DNA from: Acidobacteriota bacterium
Lineage (GTDB): Bacteria; Acidobacteriota; Aminicenantia; Aminicenantales; Aminicenantaceae
Assembly (NCBI GenBank): GCA_018894615.1
Contig: JAHIPL010000239.1
Location: 1-33,602, forward strand
Length of the DNA stretch: 33,602 nt
Direction of reading: 5' to 3'
Shown: positions 15,971 through 23,869 of the stretch, piece by piece
Layout of the letters: each line of letters starts with the position of its first letter
Numbering within the stretch: the stretch's first letter is position 1
Position numbers and translations under genes: made by a program
The notes under the pieces: model-generated
What the model was told of the DNA's origin: nothing
The model's input: the letters and a program-made list of their open reading frames with translations, nothing else
The model's database searches: none

Positions 15971-17893
15971 ATGTGTGGAATCGCAGGCATTGTGCAGAAA
16001 ACAGACGAAGCTGTATCCGCCCATCACCTTCTCGAAATGGCGTCCATTCTCTCTCACAGAGGACCGGATGATGAGATGTTCGCCCTGTTCGATGTCAAAG
16101 ATAAAAAGACGCATCTCTTTTCCCGCGAAGACCCTCCTTCCTTAAAAGGAGGGATCGGTTTCGCTTTTCGACGGCTGTCCATCATCGATCTTTCGAAAGC
16201 CGCCGCTCAACCGATGAAAGATACGGAAGACGACATCTGGATCATCTATAACGGAGAGATTTTTAACTATATCGAGATCCGCGAAGAATTAAAAAGCCTG
16301 GGGCACGTCTTTCACACACAGTCGGACACCGAGGTCATTCTGAAGGCTTACAAGCATTGGGGTCTCGACTGCCAGCACCGATTCAACGGGATGTGGGCTT
16401 TTGTCATTCTCGATCTGAAAAGAAATGTATTGTTCGGATCTCGCGACCGATTCGGGATTAAACCTTTTTACTATCACAATGGGACGAAGCAGCTGTCCTT
16501 CGCTTCGGAAATAAAAGCCCTGCTTCATCTTCCCTGGATTCAGAGAATTCCCCATTCACCGGTCATTAAAGATTACCTCTATTACTCGAGAGTGGACACA
16601 TCCCGGCTCACTTTTTTTCAAGGAATCCATCACCTTGAACCGGGACATTTTATGACCGTGGATTTGAACAGGGACTTTAATCTCAAGATCCAGCCTTGGT
16701 GGAATCTGGAAAACAGCCTGAGCAAACAATCCATGGACGAAAATGACCTCTTCTCTCGTTTTCGTTTTCTTCTTCGGTCAGCGGTGCGCCTGAGGCTCAG
16801 GAGTGATGTCCCCATCGGCACCTGCCTCTCCGGCGGTCTGGACAGTTCCGCCATTGTCGCTCTGGCGAATCCTTTTTTAAAAGAAGGCAAACAGAGATCA
16901 TTTTCCATCATTCAACCGGGGCATCCATCCGATGAATCGAGGTACATGGATGAAATCATCCAACGGTTCAATCTCACGGCCCGCAAAATGAACGTGTCGG
17001 GCGCGGATTTTCGCCATGAAATGATCGACGTCATTCGAACGCAGGACGAACCGTTCACCTCCACCAGCATGTACGCGCAGTGGAAAGTATTTGAACTGGC
17101 CAGGTCAAACGGTGTCACCGTCACTCTGGATGGACAAGGGGCGGACGAAGAATTGGCGGGCTACCGCTACTTCCAGATGGTCTATCAGGCTGAGCTCCTC
17201 GGCAGGGGAAAACTGGGATCTCTTTTTAAAGAAATTCACGGATCTTCGAATTCTTCCCCCGCATTTCTTTGGAATACTCTTGCCACTCTGTCCGGTTTTC
17301 TTCCCCACCGAAAAATGATAGCGGCCGCAGGATTAAAAGACTCTCAGTACGACACCTCATGGATCAACCATGCTTTTTTTAAAAACACACCACTCCCCCA
17401 TCGTCCCGTTCAAAAAATCTTTCCCTCCAGGCTCAACCAGCGGCTTTACGAGGTTTTCACTCATGACGGTCTACCGGCTCTTCTGAGATACGCCGACCGC
17501 AACTCCATGGCCCACAGTCTCGAATCCCGCATGCCCTTTATGGACCACAACCTGGTGAGTTTCCTTTTTTCCCTCGATCCCAAATTAAAAATCAGGAACG
17601 GTCTCAGCAAGTACATCCTTCGCAAATCCCTGGAAGGCATCGTCCCCTCCCGCATTTTGGAACGCCGTGACAAAGTGCCCTTTCTAACATCCGAGGCCCA
17701 ATGGTTCCGGAAGGAAATGAGAGATGACATCGGGAGCGTCCTCTCTTCCGACTCGTTCCGCAGCAGGGATTATTTTCAAGCGGGAAGAGCGCAATCCCTT
17801 TTCGAAAGGCATGCGATCGGCAAAATCGACGCCAGCCGTCCCCTTTGGCGTTTGATCAATCTTGAGCTTTGGATGCGAGAGTACATTGATTAG
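15971..17893 (+). CDS. asnB: Asparagine synthase family glutamine amidotransferase
   Basis: I place the start at the ATG at 15971, so the protein (640 residues) begins MCGIAGIVQK and the catalytic Cys2 becomes N-terminal after methionine removal. A longer upstream frame would bury this cysteine. The N-terminal class II glutaminase domain shows SHRGPDDE, IIYNGEIFNY and SRDRFGIKPFYY. The synthetase domain has the ATP-pyrophosphatase loop CLSGGLDSSAIVAL near residues 285-297 and DGQGADEELAGY. Members adenylate a carboxylate and amidate it with ammonia from glutamine. In polysaccharide loci, related proteins are thought to amidate uronic or aminosugar acids rather than aspartate, which is a plausible role here. 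It sits 1 bp after a GT4 gene and overlaps the deacetylase fusion gene. Confidence 0.93.
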   Translation: MCGIAGIVQKTDEAVSAHHLLEMASILSHRGPDDEMFALFDVKDKKTHLFSREDPPSLKGGIGFAFRRLSIIDLSKAAAQPMKDTEDDIWIIYNGEIFNYIEIREELKSLGHVFHTQSDTEVILKAYKHWGLDCQHRFNGMWAFVILDLKRNVLFGSRDRFGIKPFYYHNGTKQLSFASEIKALLHLPWIQRIPHSPVIKDYLYYSRVDTSRLTFFQGIHHLEPGHFMTVDLNRDFNLKIQPWWNLENSLSKQSMDENDLFSRFRFLLRSAVRLRLRSDVPIGTCLSGGLDSSAIVALANPFLKEGKQRSFSIIQPGHPSDESRYMDEIIQRFNLTARKMNVSGADFRHEMIDVIRTQDEPFTSTSMYAQWKVFELARSNGVTVTLDGQGADEELAGYRYFQMVYQAELLGRGKLGSLFKEIHGSSNSSPAFLWNTLATLSGFLPHRKMIAAAGLKDSQYDTSWINHAFFKNTPLPHRPVQKIFPSRLNQRLYEVFTHDGLPALLRYADRNSMAHSLESRMPFMDHNLVSFLFSLDPKLKIRNGLSKYILRKSLEGIVPSRILERRDKVPFLTSEAQWFRKEMRDDIGSVLSSDSFRSRDYFQAGRAQSLFERHAIGKIDASRPLWRLINLELWMREYID

Positions 17894-19874
17894 CCGCAGA
17901 AATTTAAGCCGTCTCAAATATCTTGTCGAGAATCCCCCCCGCCTTGTCTACGCTTTTCACCGCATCTCTCCGGAAAAACAAACGGATGCCGGTCCGTTCC
18001 ATCGTTTGGGTCACACCACCCCGAAGAATCTCGACCGTCTGATCAGGCGGATGAAACCCTTCTCAACGTTTGGAAATCTGGAGGAGGTTCTCTCCGCATC
18101 CAAACAGGACCGATGGCGTTTGTTCATTCACCTGACATTCGATGACGTACCGAAATCCTTTCTCCCCCACGGCCTGGAGATCATTGAAAAACACGACATT
18201 CCGGTCACCCTTTTTCCGTCCGTCAAAAATGCGGAAACCGGATACTCCTGGCGGGACAAGATCTACTACATCATCGGCAAAGCCGCTCTTGAGGATGATC
18301 TGACAAAGAGGATCACCGAAATCCTCCGGCCGGAATCCGCTCTTGATCCCCGAGACATCTATCACTGGTCAAAATCCATTCAGCTACCTCACGATCGATT
18401 GGAAAACATCATCGATTTAACCCTCGCCCCTGTGATGGATCATTTTAAAAAAGCCGTGGAGACTTTTCGTCCCTACCTGAACTGGACTGAATTGCGGGAG
18501 CTGGCCGAACATCCCCTGATCACCATCGGAAATCACGGCTGTGCCCATTATGATTACCGCCGCCTCGATCCTCAAGATATCGAGAAAGATGTCATCACCG
18601 CTCATCAGATGATTCTCGATCGGCTGGGAGTGACCTGCCGCCACTTCGCCGTCCCCTTCGGAGGGCTGGACCAAAACAGCTATCTAACGCTGGACAAGAC
18701 ATTGGACCGGCTCCGCTACCGAACGGTGGGCTGGAGCGAGCGGGTGAGCAACCCTCGATGGAGAGGAGACCTCCCCCGGCATTACTTCCGGATTGACGGA
18801 GGAAATCATTTCCTCATCAATGCCGTCAAAGCTTTCAAGGCCGCGAAGAAACCGAAAAACTTCCCCCTGTCCGGAATTCCGTTCTTTTCAAAGAAACGGC
18901 CTGATCTGACAACCACGATCTCCGAAGATGTGTCCCTTGAGGAATACAAAACATTTTACCGCCGACTGTTTCCCGACAAGCTCCATCACACCGACGACTC
19001 CTATCTCAACCATCTGTATTTTCAAAATCCCTTCAGCCGCGAAAAATCCGTCCACTTCGCCATAAAAGCCGGTGGGGACATTTGGGCTCTGGCATCCGTG
19101 CTTCATCTCCCCTTTCTTGTCGACGGGCGGAAAGTCCCGGGCGCCTATTTCTGCGGATGGTACCGTTTCCCGGAACTCCCGGCAGCCGACGTTCGTGCCA
19201 GAGCCCTTTTTGAAAAAGCACTGGAATTGACGCCGGTTCTGGGTGCGTACAAACCCTCCGCCAATTCCCTCCATTTCTACAATGGATGGGACCGGATCCG
19301 TATATACGGCCTTAAAAAGCGGCTTCGGAACAGACAGAACATCAGGTTATCAGCCTCCTCCTCATTATCATCATCCTGGCACACGGCGGAAGAATGGGAC
19401 GACCGTTTGGAGCCGATTGCGGAACAATGCCGGAAAGACCTCAAACTGACATTGTTAAGAGGAGAAGAAGTCTACCGCTGGCGAATTGAGGGATATCCTC
19501 TCTGCCGATTTCACTATTTGTATCCCGAGGGAGAGGCCCCAGCCTGGTACGCCGTCTATTGCATCCAGGGTCAGGATATGATCGTCTCGGATTTTTGCCT
19601 CAAAGAGCTGGAGAATCCGAAAGAGATTTCAAAGATGATAAAAGAGATTCTCCAGTGCGCCGGGATAAATGGCGTCCGGACCGTCAAACTGGAAACATCC
19701 AACCGGGCCGTCCTCAGCATTTCCCGAAAACAGGGGTTCCAGGTTGAGGAATCCTTTTGGACGGTATACAAGCACCCCGCCTCAAGCGGCATCGTGCTCC
19801 CCTGGCAGGACGTCCACGAAACTCAAATTTCGGGTGATCTTCTCCCTCGCATTTACCCGCCGCAAAAGGATTGA
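17886..19874 (+). CDS. NodB-type polysaccharide deacetylase fused to GNAT-like acyltransferase region
   Basis: The protein is about 662 residues from a TTG at 17886 preceded by GAGAG; another TTG at 17862 is possible, and no ATG fits. The N-terminal half is a carbohydrate-esterase-4 domain. HLTFDDVP (about 82-89) provides the catalytic and metal aspartates, NHGCAH (about 216-221) the HxxxH metal ligands, and AVPFGGLD (about 254-261) the PFG motif. The C-terminal half is not part of NodB. It has two regions that look GNAT-like: one with FEKALELTPVLGAY and SLHFYNGWDRI (about 340-475), and one ending with VRTVKLETSNRAVLSISRKQ (about 520-640). The fusion suggests removal of an N-acetyl group and transfer of another acyl group by one polypeptide. 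The GNAT reading is by eye. Confidence 0.85.
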   Translation: MISRRNLSRLKYLVENPPRLVYAFHRISPEKQTDAGPFHRLGHTTPKNLDRLIRRMKPFSTFGNLEEVLSASKQDRWRLFIHLTFDDVPKSFLPHGLEIIEKHDIPVTLFPSVKNAETGYSWRDKIYYIIGKAALEDDLTKRITEILRPESALDPRDIYHWSKSIQLPHDRLENIIDLTLAPVMDHFKKAVETFRPYLNWTELRELAEHPLITIGNHGCAHYDYRRLDPQDIEKDVITAHQMILDRLGVTCRHFAVPFGGLDQNSYLTLDKTLDRLRYRTVGWSERVSNPRWRGDLPRHYFRIDGGNHFLINAVKAFKAAKKPKNFPLSGIPFFSKKRPDLTTTISEDVSLEEYKTFYRRLFPDKLHHTDDSYLNHLYFQNPFSREKSVHFAIKAGGDIWALASVLHLPFLVDGRKVPGAYFCGWYRFPELPAADVRARALFEKALELTPVLGAYKPSANSLHFYNGWDRIRIYGLKKRLRNRQNIRLSASSSLSSSWHTAEEWDDRLEPIAEQCRKDLKLTLLRGEEVYRWRIEGYPLCRFHYLYPEGEAPAWYAVYCIQGQDMIVSDFCLKELENPKEISKMIKEILQCAGINGVRTVKLETSNRAVLSISRKQGFQVEESFWTVYKHPASSGIVLPWQDVHETQISGDLLPRIYPPQKD

Positions 19875-19917
19875 TATTCCGGATTCGCGGCGGCAAACGG
19901 ATTCCTTGGAATTTGGA

Positions 19918-21000
19918 TCAAAGCGTCTCGAACATGGACAGCAGGGTCTCGATGCGTTTGTCATTATTGAAACGCTCCTCCACGGTTTTCCGGGCTTCAA
20001 GACCCAAACGCCGGCGAAGGGCCTCATCTTTTAAAAGAAGGATGGCTTTTTCCGCAAAAGCTTCAGGTTTGATCTCCACCACAAAGCCGTTTAAACCGTC
20101 GTCAACGATTTTCCCGCACCAGGGGTCCACATTCCCGATTATTGGCGGCACAGCCCGTTCCATGGCCTCCAGCAGGGCGTTATTGACATAGATGAGCTCC
20201 GCAGGAAGCAAAAAAACCTTAGCCTGAGGGAAATAACGGCGATTTTCCAAATCATAAGGCATAAACCGCACGGCTCCGTGAATGGTTGAGTCCAGCCTCT
20301 TCTCGATTCCCCGAAGCTCTTCCTCCGTCCGGTAGCCGGCCATGATCAATTCCGCATCGGGGACTTCTTTTTTGATCCGTTTGAAGGCCTCGATGACGAC
20401 CTCGGGATGTCTCCAGCTTTTGAAGGAATTGAGGTAGAGGATGACATTTTTTGTGCGCGTGACATCAAAATCGTCATGGATATTCGTCGCATTGGGCAAA
20501 TCAATCAACTGAATTTTTTTCCGCCCCAGAACCCTGTATCGCTGGAGGTAATCCCTGTGATAGGGCTCCTTGACGATGATGATCCGGCTGGCCCTCAAAA
20601 GAGCTTTCACACTCCACTTTTTAAGGAAAAAGTGCTTTTCCCAGTACAGTATTTCACCGCCCATACAAACGCTGACGATTGGAATACGAAAGATCCGGGC
20701 CAGAAAGACATACACCCAATAGCTCAATAGAAAATCCCACCGATAAAGATCGTGATATGCTTCGATGTGATGAGGACGGTGTGATCTCAGGATTTGAAAA
20801 AAACGAAACCAGTGGAGAAGAGGATTACTGGGAATTTCAACCGTCTCCAAATTCGAAGAATCACGGCCCAGGGAAGTTTTATTACGAACAAAAAACAGGG
20901 TGCGGTACCCTTTGTCTCCTAATCTCTTCGCCTGGTCGACCCAGATGAGCTTGGCAATGGTGGAACCGAGAATCAGGATGTTTTTTTTGTCTTGGCTCAT
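19918..21000 (-). CDS. Glycosyltransferase family 4 protein
   Basis: I place the start at the ATG at 21000 (360 residues, MSQDKKNILILGSTIAKL); a TTG at 21009 gives three more residues. The N-terminal domain includes HIEAYHDLYRWDFLLSYW, and the donor domain includes VILYLNSFKSWRHPEVVI, AELIMAGYRTEEELRGIE, and NNALLEAMERAVPPIIGN near residues 268-285, where a GT4 donor-binding helix is expected. The final DDGLNGFVVEIKPEAFAEKA turn is typical of GT4 enzymes. It is the last gene of the minus-strand nucleotide-sugar block, 14 bp after the aminotransferase, so it is a candidate to transfer the amino-dideoxy sugar made by that block. It converges with the fusion gene across 43 bp that contain no clear terminator. 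Confidence 0.9.
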   Translation of the reverse strand: MSQDKKNILILGSTIAKLIWVDQAKRLGDKGYRTLFFVRNKTSLGRDSSNLETVEIPSNPLLHWFRFFQILRSHRPHHIEAYHDLYRWDFLLSYWVYVFLARIFRIPIVSVCMGGEILYWEKHFFLKKWSVKALLRASRIIIVKEPYHRDYLQRYRVLGRKKIQLIDLPNATNIHDDFDVTRTKNVILYLNSFKSWRHPEVVIEAFKRIKKEVPDAELIMAGYRTEEELRGIEKRLDSTIHGAVRFMPYDLENRRYFPQAKVFLLPAELIYVNNALLEAMERAVPPIIGNVDPWCGKIVDDGLNGFVVEIKPEAFAEKAILLLKDEALRRRLGLEARKTVEERFNNDKRIETLLSMFETL

Positions 21001-21014
21001 GAAATCCAAACGGT

Positions 21015-22184
21015 TCAGCTCTTCGCCACCCGTCCTTTTTTCAGCATCTCAACCACATACTCCCTGTCCTCCTCCGTCAGATTGACGCTGCAGGGAATAT
21101 TGAGTGTGCGATCATAGAGATCGAGCGCCTTTTCGATCCGATATGTCCGGCATCCGGCATAAGGTTTTTGGAGATGATTGAGCATCCAGAGCGGACGGGA
21201 TTGAATGTGATTGTCAGTTAAAAAACGCATGAGGCTTTCCCGGTCCCGGCCATATGTCTTCTCATCGATAAGCAGGGCATACATCCAGTGGTTGTTGTCG
21301 GCATAGTCCGGGGTGTCAGCCAGCGACAACCCGGGGATGGCTGCAATTTCCTTCCCATAAAAATCAAAATTATTCTTTTTGACGGTTAAATGATCGGAAA
21401 GCCGCTCCAGTTGGGCGACTCCCAGGGCGGCCTGAATATTGGTCAAACGGAAGTTGTAACCGATGTGGTGGTGGATAGAACGCACAGGATCGTCTTTCGC
21501 CTGGGTCGTCAGATAACGGGCCTTCTCCGCGATTTTTTCATCATCCGTGACCAGCATGCCGCCGCCCCCTGTGGTGATGATCTTATTTCCGTTAAAGGAC
21601 AGGCAGCCGATTTGACCGACGGTTCCTGTCGACTTTCCCGTCAGGCTTCCCCGCTGGTAAAACGTTCCCAGACTCTCCGCTGCATCCTCGATGACCGTGA
21701 TGTTTCTCTCCGCACAGAGACCGACGAGCTCCTCAAGTTCAACCGCATTCCCGAAGACATGAACCGGAAGGAGAGCGGCGATCCGCTTTCCCGTGCTTTT
21801 ATTGAAAGACACCCCCCTTCTGAATTCCGTCTCCTTTCGAATAAATTCCGCGGTCTTTTCCGGATGAATGTTAAAGTACGAATCACAATCCATAAAAACG
21901 GGTTCCGCCCTCATATAACGGACGGCGTTAACGGAAGCGATAAATGTGACCGTGGGAAGGATGACCTCATCCCTCTCCGTCACTCCGGCTGTTTCCAGAG
22001 CGATGTGCAGAGCCGCGCTGCCGTTGACACAGGCCACGGCATACCGGCTGCCGATTCGATGGCAGATATCCGCTTCAAATCGATCCACGAAGGGTCCGGC
22101 GGAGGACACCCATTCCGTATCCAGGCACTCCTTGATATAGGTCCACTCGTTCCCTTTTATGTTCGGGACCGAAAGGGGAATCAT
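21015..22184 (-). CDS. legC: LegC-type NDP-sugar aminotransferase (DegT/DnrJ/EryC1/StrS)
   Basis: I place the start at the ATG at 22184, giving 389 residues beginning MIPLSVPNIKGNEWTYIK, matching LegC-family proteins; upstream residues to 22235 overlap the previous gene. This is a PLP-dependent fold-type I sugar aminotransferase. Asp167 in VIEDAAE and Lys201 in SFNGNKIITTGGGG are the cofactor residues. The RYLTTQAKDDPVRSIHHHIG and NFRLTNIQAALGVAQLE stretches are characteristic of the LegC group. The family converts a 4-keto-6-deoxy-2-acetamido NDP-sugar into the 4-amino sugar using glutamate. The 4,6-dehydratase and nucleotidylyltransferase immediately upstream provide the substrate. No neuB- or neuC-like legionaminate genes are visible, so the product may be used directly as a 2,4-diamino-trideoxy hexose. 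Confidence 0.93.
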   Translation of the reverse strand: MIPLSVPNIKGNEWTYIKECLDTEWVSSAGPFVDRFEADICHRIGSRYAVACVNGSAALHIALETAGVTERDEVILPTVTFIASVNAVRYMRAEPVFMDCDSYFNIHPEKTAEFIRKETEFRRGVSFNKSTGKRIAALLPVHVFGNAVELEELVGLCAERNITVIEDAAESLGTFYQRGSLTGKSTGTVGQIGCLSFNGNKIITTGGGGMLVTDDEKIAEKARYLTTQAKDDPVRSIHHHIGYNFRLTNIQAALGVAQLERLSDHLTVKKNNFDFYGKEIAAIPGLSLADTPDYADNNHWMYALLIDEKTYGRDRESLMRFLTDNHIQSRPLWMLNHLQKPYAGCRTYRIEKALDLYDRTLNIPCSVNLTEEDREYVVEMLKKGRVAKS

Positions 22185-22194
22185 CTGTCTTTCT

Positions 22195-22887
22195 TTATTT
22201 GAAGTGTATTTCATAAGCGATCTGGGCTTCGTCATAGGTTTCCGGGCTTCCGATATCGAGCCAGTACTCGGTCATATGGTAACGGGCGACAGGAAGAGAT
22301 TCCTCAAGCATCTTTTTGATAAGGCTGTCGATTCCAAAATAGGTGTTTTCCGGGATGTGTTTCATGATTCCCGGTCGCATAAAGTAAATACCGGCAAGAA
22401 TCTCCAGTTCAATATTCGGTTTTTCTTCGATATCGACGATATAATTATCCCTGGAGACCACATGCCCGAAATTAAAAGGCGTCTGAACTGTTTTGGTCAC
22501 CACGGTCAGATCAGCATCCTGATTGTTCCCGTACCGGATCAATTGATTAAAATCCAAGTTCGTCAGAATGTCTCCGTTCATCAGGATAAAGGGAGTATCG
22601 AGCTCCTCCCTCAGGACAGAGAGGGGCCCGCACGTTCCGAGAGGTTTTGGCTCTTTGCTGAAGACGATGTCCACTCCGTGTTTTTTGCTGCTCCCGATGA
22701 TGGATTCAACAAAATCGGCCTTGTAATAGGTGGCGATGTAGATGGTCTTGAATCCGTATTTCGCCAGGTTTCCGATTTGGATATCCAGGATGGATTTCTC
22801 GCCCACCGGGAGAAGCGGTTTGGGAACGGTTTTGGTGAGCGGTTCCAGTCTCTTTCCCAATCCTCCGGCCAGAATGACGGCTTTCAT
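22195..22887 (-). CDS. Sugar-1-phosphate nucleotidylyltransferase
   Basis: I place the start at the ATG at 22887, preceded by GAGGA with suitable spacing, giving 230 residues beginning MKAVILAGGLGKRLEPLT. The LAGGLGKRL loop with the following VPKPLLPVGEKSILD is the nucleotide-binding signature of the NTP_transferase family; LMNGDILTNLDF carries the metal aspartate, and EYWLDIGSPETYDEAQ ends the domain. The protein is short, lacking both the left-handed helix of GlmU-like enzymes and the CBS domains found in PtmE. Similar enzymes activate GlcN or Man-1-phosphate as GDP- or UDP-sugars. It lies between the LegB-type dehydratase and LegC-type aminotransferase and is likely to provide the NDP-sugar they use. 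The nucleotide is undetermined. Confidence 0.9.
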   Translation of the reverse strand: MKAVILAGGLGKRLEPLTKTVPKPLLPVGEKSILDIQIGNLAKYGFKTIYIATYYKADFVESIIGSSKKHGVDIVFSKEPKPLGTCGPLSVLREELDTPFILMNGDILTNLDFNQLIRYGNNQDADLTVVTKTVQTPFNFGHVVSRDNYIVDIEEKPNIELEILAGIYFMRPGIMKHIPENTYFGIDSLIKKMLEESLPVARYHMTEYWLDIGSPETYDEAQIAYEIHFK

Positions 22888-22891
22888 GTGT

Positions 22892-22896
22892 TCCTC
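22892..22896 (-). promoter_or_regulatory. Ribosome-binding site deciding the nucleotidylyltransferase start
   Basis: GAGGA on the minus strand lies 4 bases before the ATG at 22887. It favours this start over the longer in-frame opening at 22941, which overlaps the dehydratase gene and adds residues not typical of the family. Confidence 0.7.
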
Positions 22897-23869
22897 ATCG
22901 ATTGTAGATGTCATATTTGTACAGGGCAAGATGTTTTTCAAACCAGGCGATGGTTTCCTTAAGCCCCCTTTTCAGGCTGTACCGCGGCCGCCATCCGGTG
23001 AGTTCCAGGGCTTTGGTCCGGTCACAGAGAAGGCGCAAAACTTCGCTTTGATCGGGACGGATTCTCTCCGCCTCGCTGATGAGTTCGATCTCGATTCCCG
23101 CCGTTTCGGCAATCAGCCGGGCCAGATCGCCTATCTTGATCTCCTCCTGCGTCCCGATATTGACCACCTCCCCCACCGTCTTCTCGGATTCGGCGACCGC
23201 TAGAAATCCTTCAACGGTATCCCTGACAAACGTCAAATCCCGGGATGGCTCGGGATTTCCGATCTTGATCTTTTTTCCCCCGCTCAAGAGCTGGCTGATG
23301 ATTGTCGGGATGATGGCCCGTGCGGACTGGCGGGGACCATAGACATTAAACGGCCTGACGATTCGAACGGGAAGCTGAAAGGACCGGTAATAGCTCACCG
23401 CGAGTTGATCCGCGGCGATTTTTGAAGCCGAATAGGGAGACTGCCCCACCATCGGATGATTCTCATCGATAGGGACATACTGCGCCGTTCCGTACGTCTC
23501 ACTCGTCGAAGTGATGACGACATTGGCAAGATCCAATTCCCTGGCGTTCTCCAGAATATTATAGGCGCCGACGATATTTGTCTGTATATAGGCTCCCGGG
23601 GCCTCGTAGGAATAAGGGATCCCGATCAACGCCGCCAGATGGAAGACCGCATCCATGCCCCGCATGGCCTTTCGAACGTTTTGAATATCGGAAACATCCC
23701 CGCTGAAAATTTCAACATCCCCTTTGGCCGGGCTGTTCTCCAGCCATCCCCAGGAATTCCGGGAATTGTAGTGCACGAAGGCCCGGACCTCAAAGCCCTT
23801 TTCCAGACACAATTCCGTCAGGTGGGAGCCGATAAATCCCCCGGCTCCCGTTACAAGCACCTTTTTCAT
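22895..23869 (-). CDS. legB: LegB-type NDP-sugar 4,6-dehydratase (extended SDR)
   Basis: This 324-residue SDR-family protein starts MKKVLVTGAGGFIGSHL, with the TGxxGFIG dinucleotide loop at residues 7-13. Active-site residues are in TSTSETYGTA (Ser123-Glu124) and Tyr146-x3-Lys150 (SPYSASK). The region RPFNVYGPRQSARAIIP followed by SRDLTFVRDTVEGF is typical of the LegB group. The family oxidises C4 and removes water across C5-C6 of an NDP-N-acetylglucosamine, giving the 4-keto-6-deoxy sugar used by LegC. The gene overlaps the SGNH protein gene by ATGA (23866-23869) and its stop lies 7 bp from the nucleotidylyltransferase start. A general NAD-dependent epimerase assignment is possible, but the neighbouring LegC-type gene favours dehydratase. 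Confidence 0.92.
   Translation of the reverse strand: MKKVLVTGAGGFIGSHLTELCLEKGFEVRAFVHYNSRNSWGWLENSPAKGDVEIFSGDVSDIQNVRKAMRGMDAVFHLAALIGIPYSYEAPGAYIQTNIVGAYNILENARELDLANVVITSTSETYGTAQYVPIDENHPMVGQSPYSASKIAADQLAVSYYRSFQLPVRIVRPFNVYGPRQSARAIIPTIISQLLSGGKKIKIGNPEPSRDLTFVRDTVEGFLAVAESEKTVGEVVNIGTQEEIKIGDLARLIAETAGIEIELISEAERIRPDQSEVLRLLCDRTKALELTGWRPRYSLKRGLKETIAWFEKHLALYKYDIYNR

Noticed and set aside
19857-19893. Inverted repeat CCGCCGC / GCGGCGG at the convergent junction, considered as a terminator
   Set aside because: The loop is 23 bases, no T-tract follows on either strand, and the left arm lies inside the fusion gene. It is too weak to call.
21390-22962. Two long overlapping plus-strand frames (270 and 267 codons) opposite legC and the nucleotidylyltransferase
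   Set aside because: They carry no family motifs and sit exactly antisense to well-supported enzymes, so they reflect codon bias on the coding strand.
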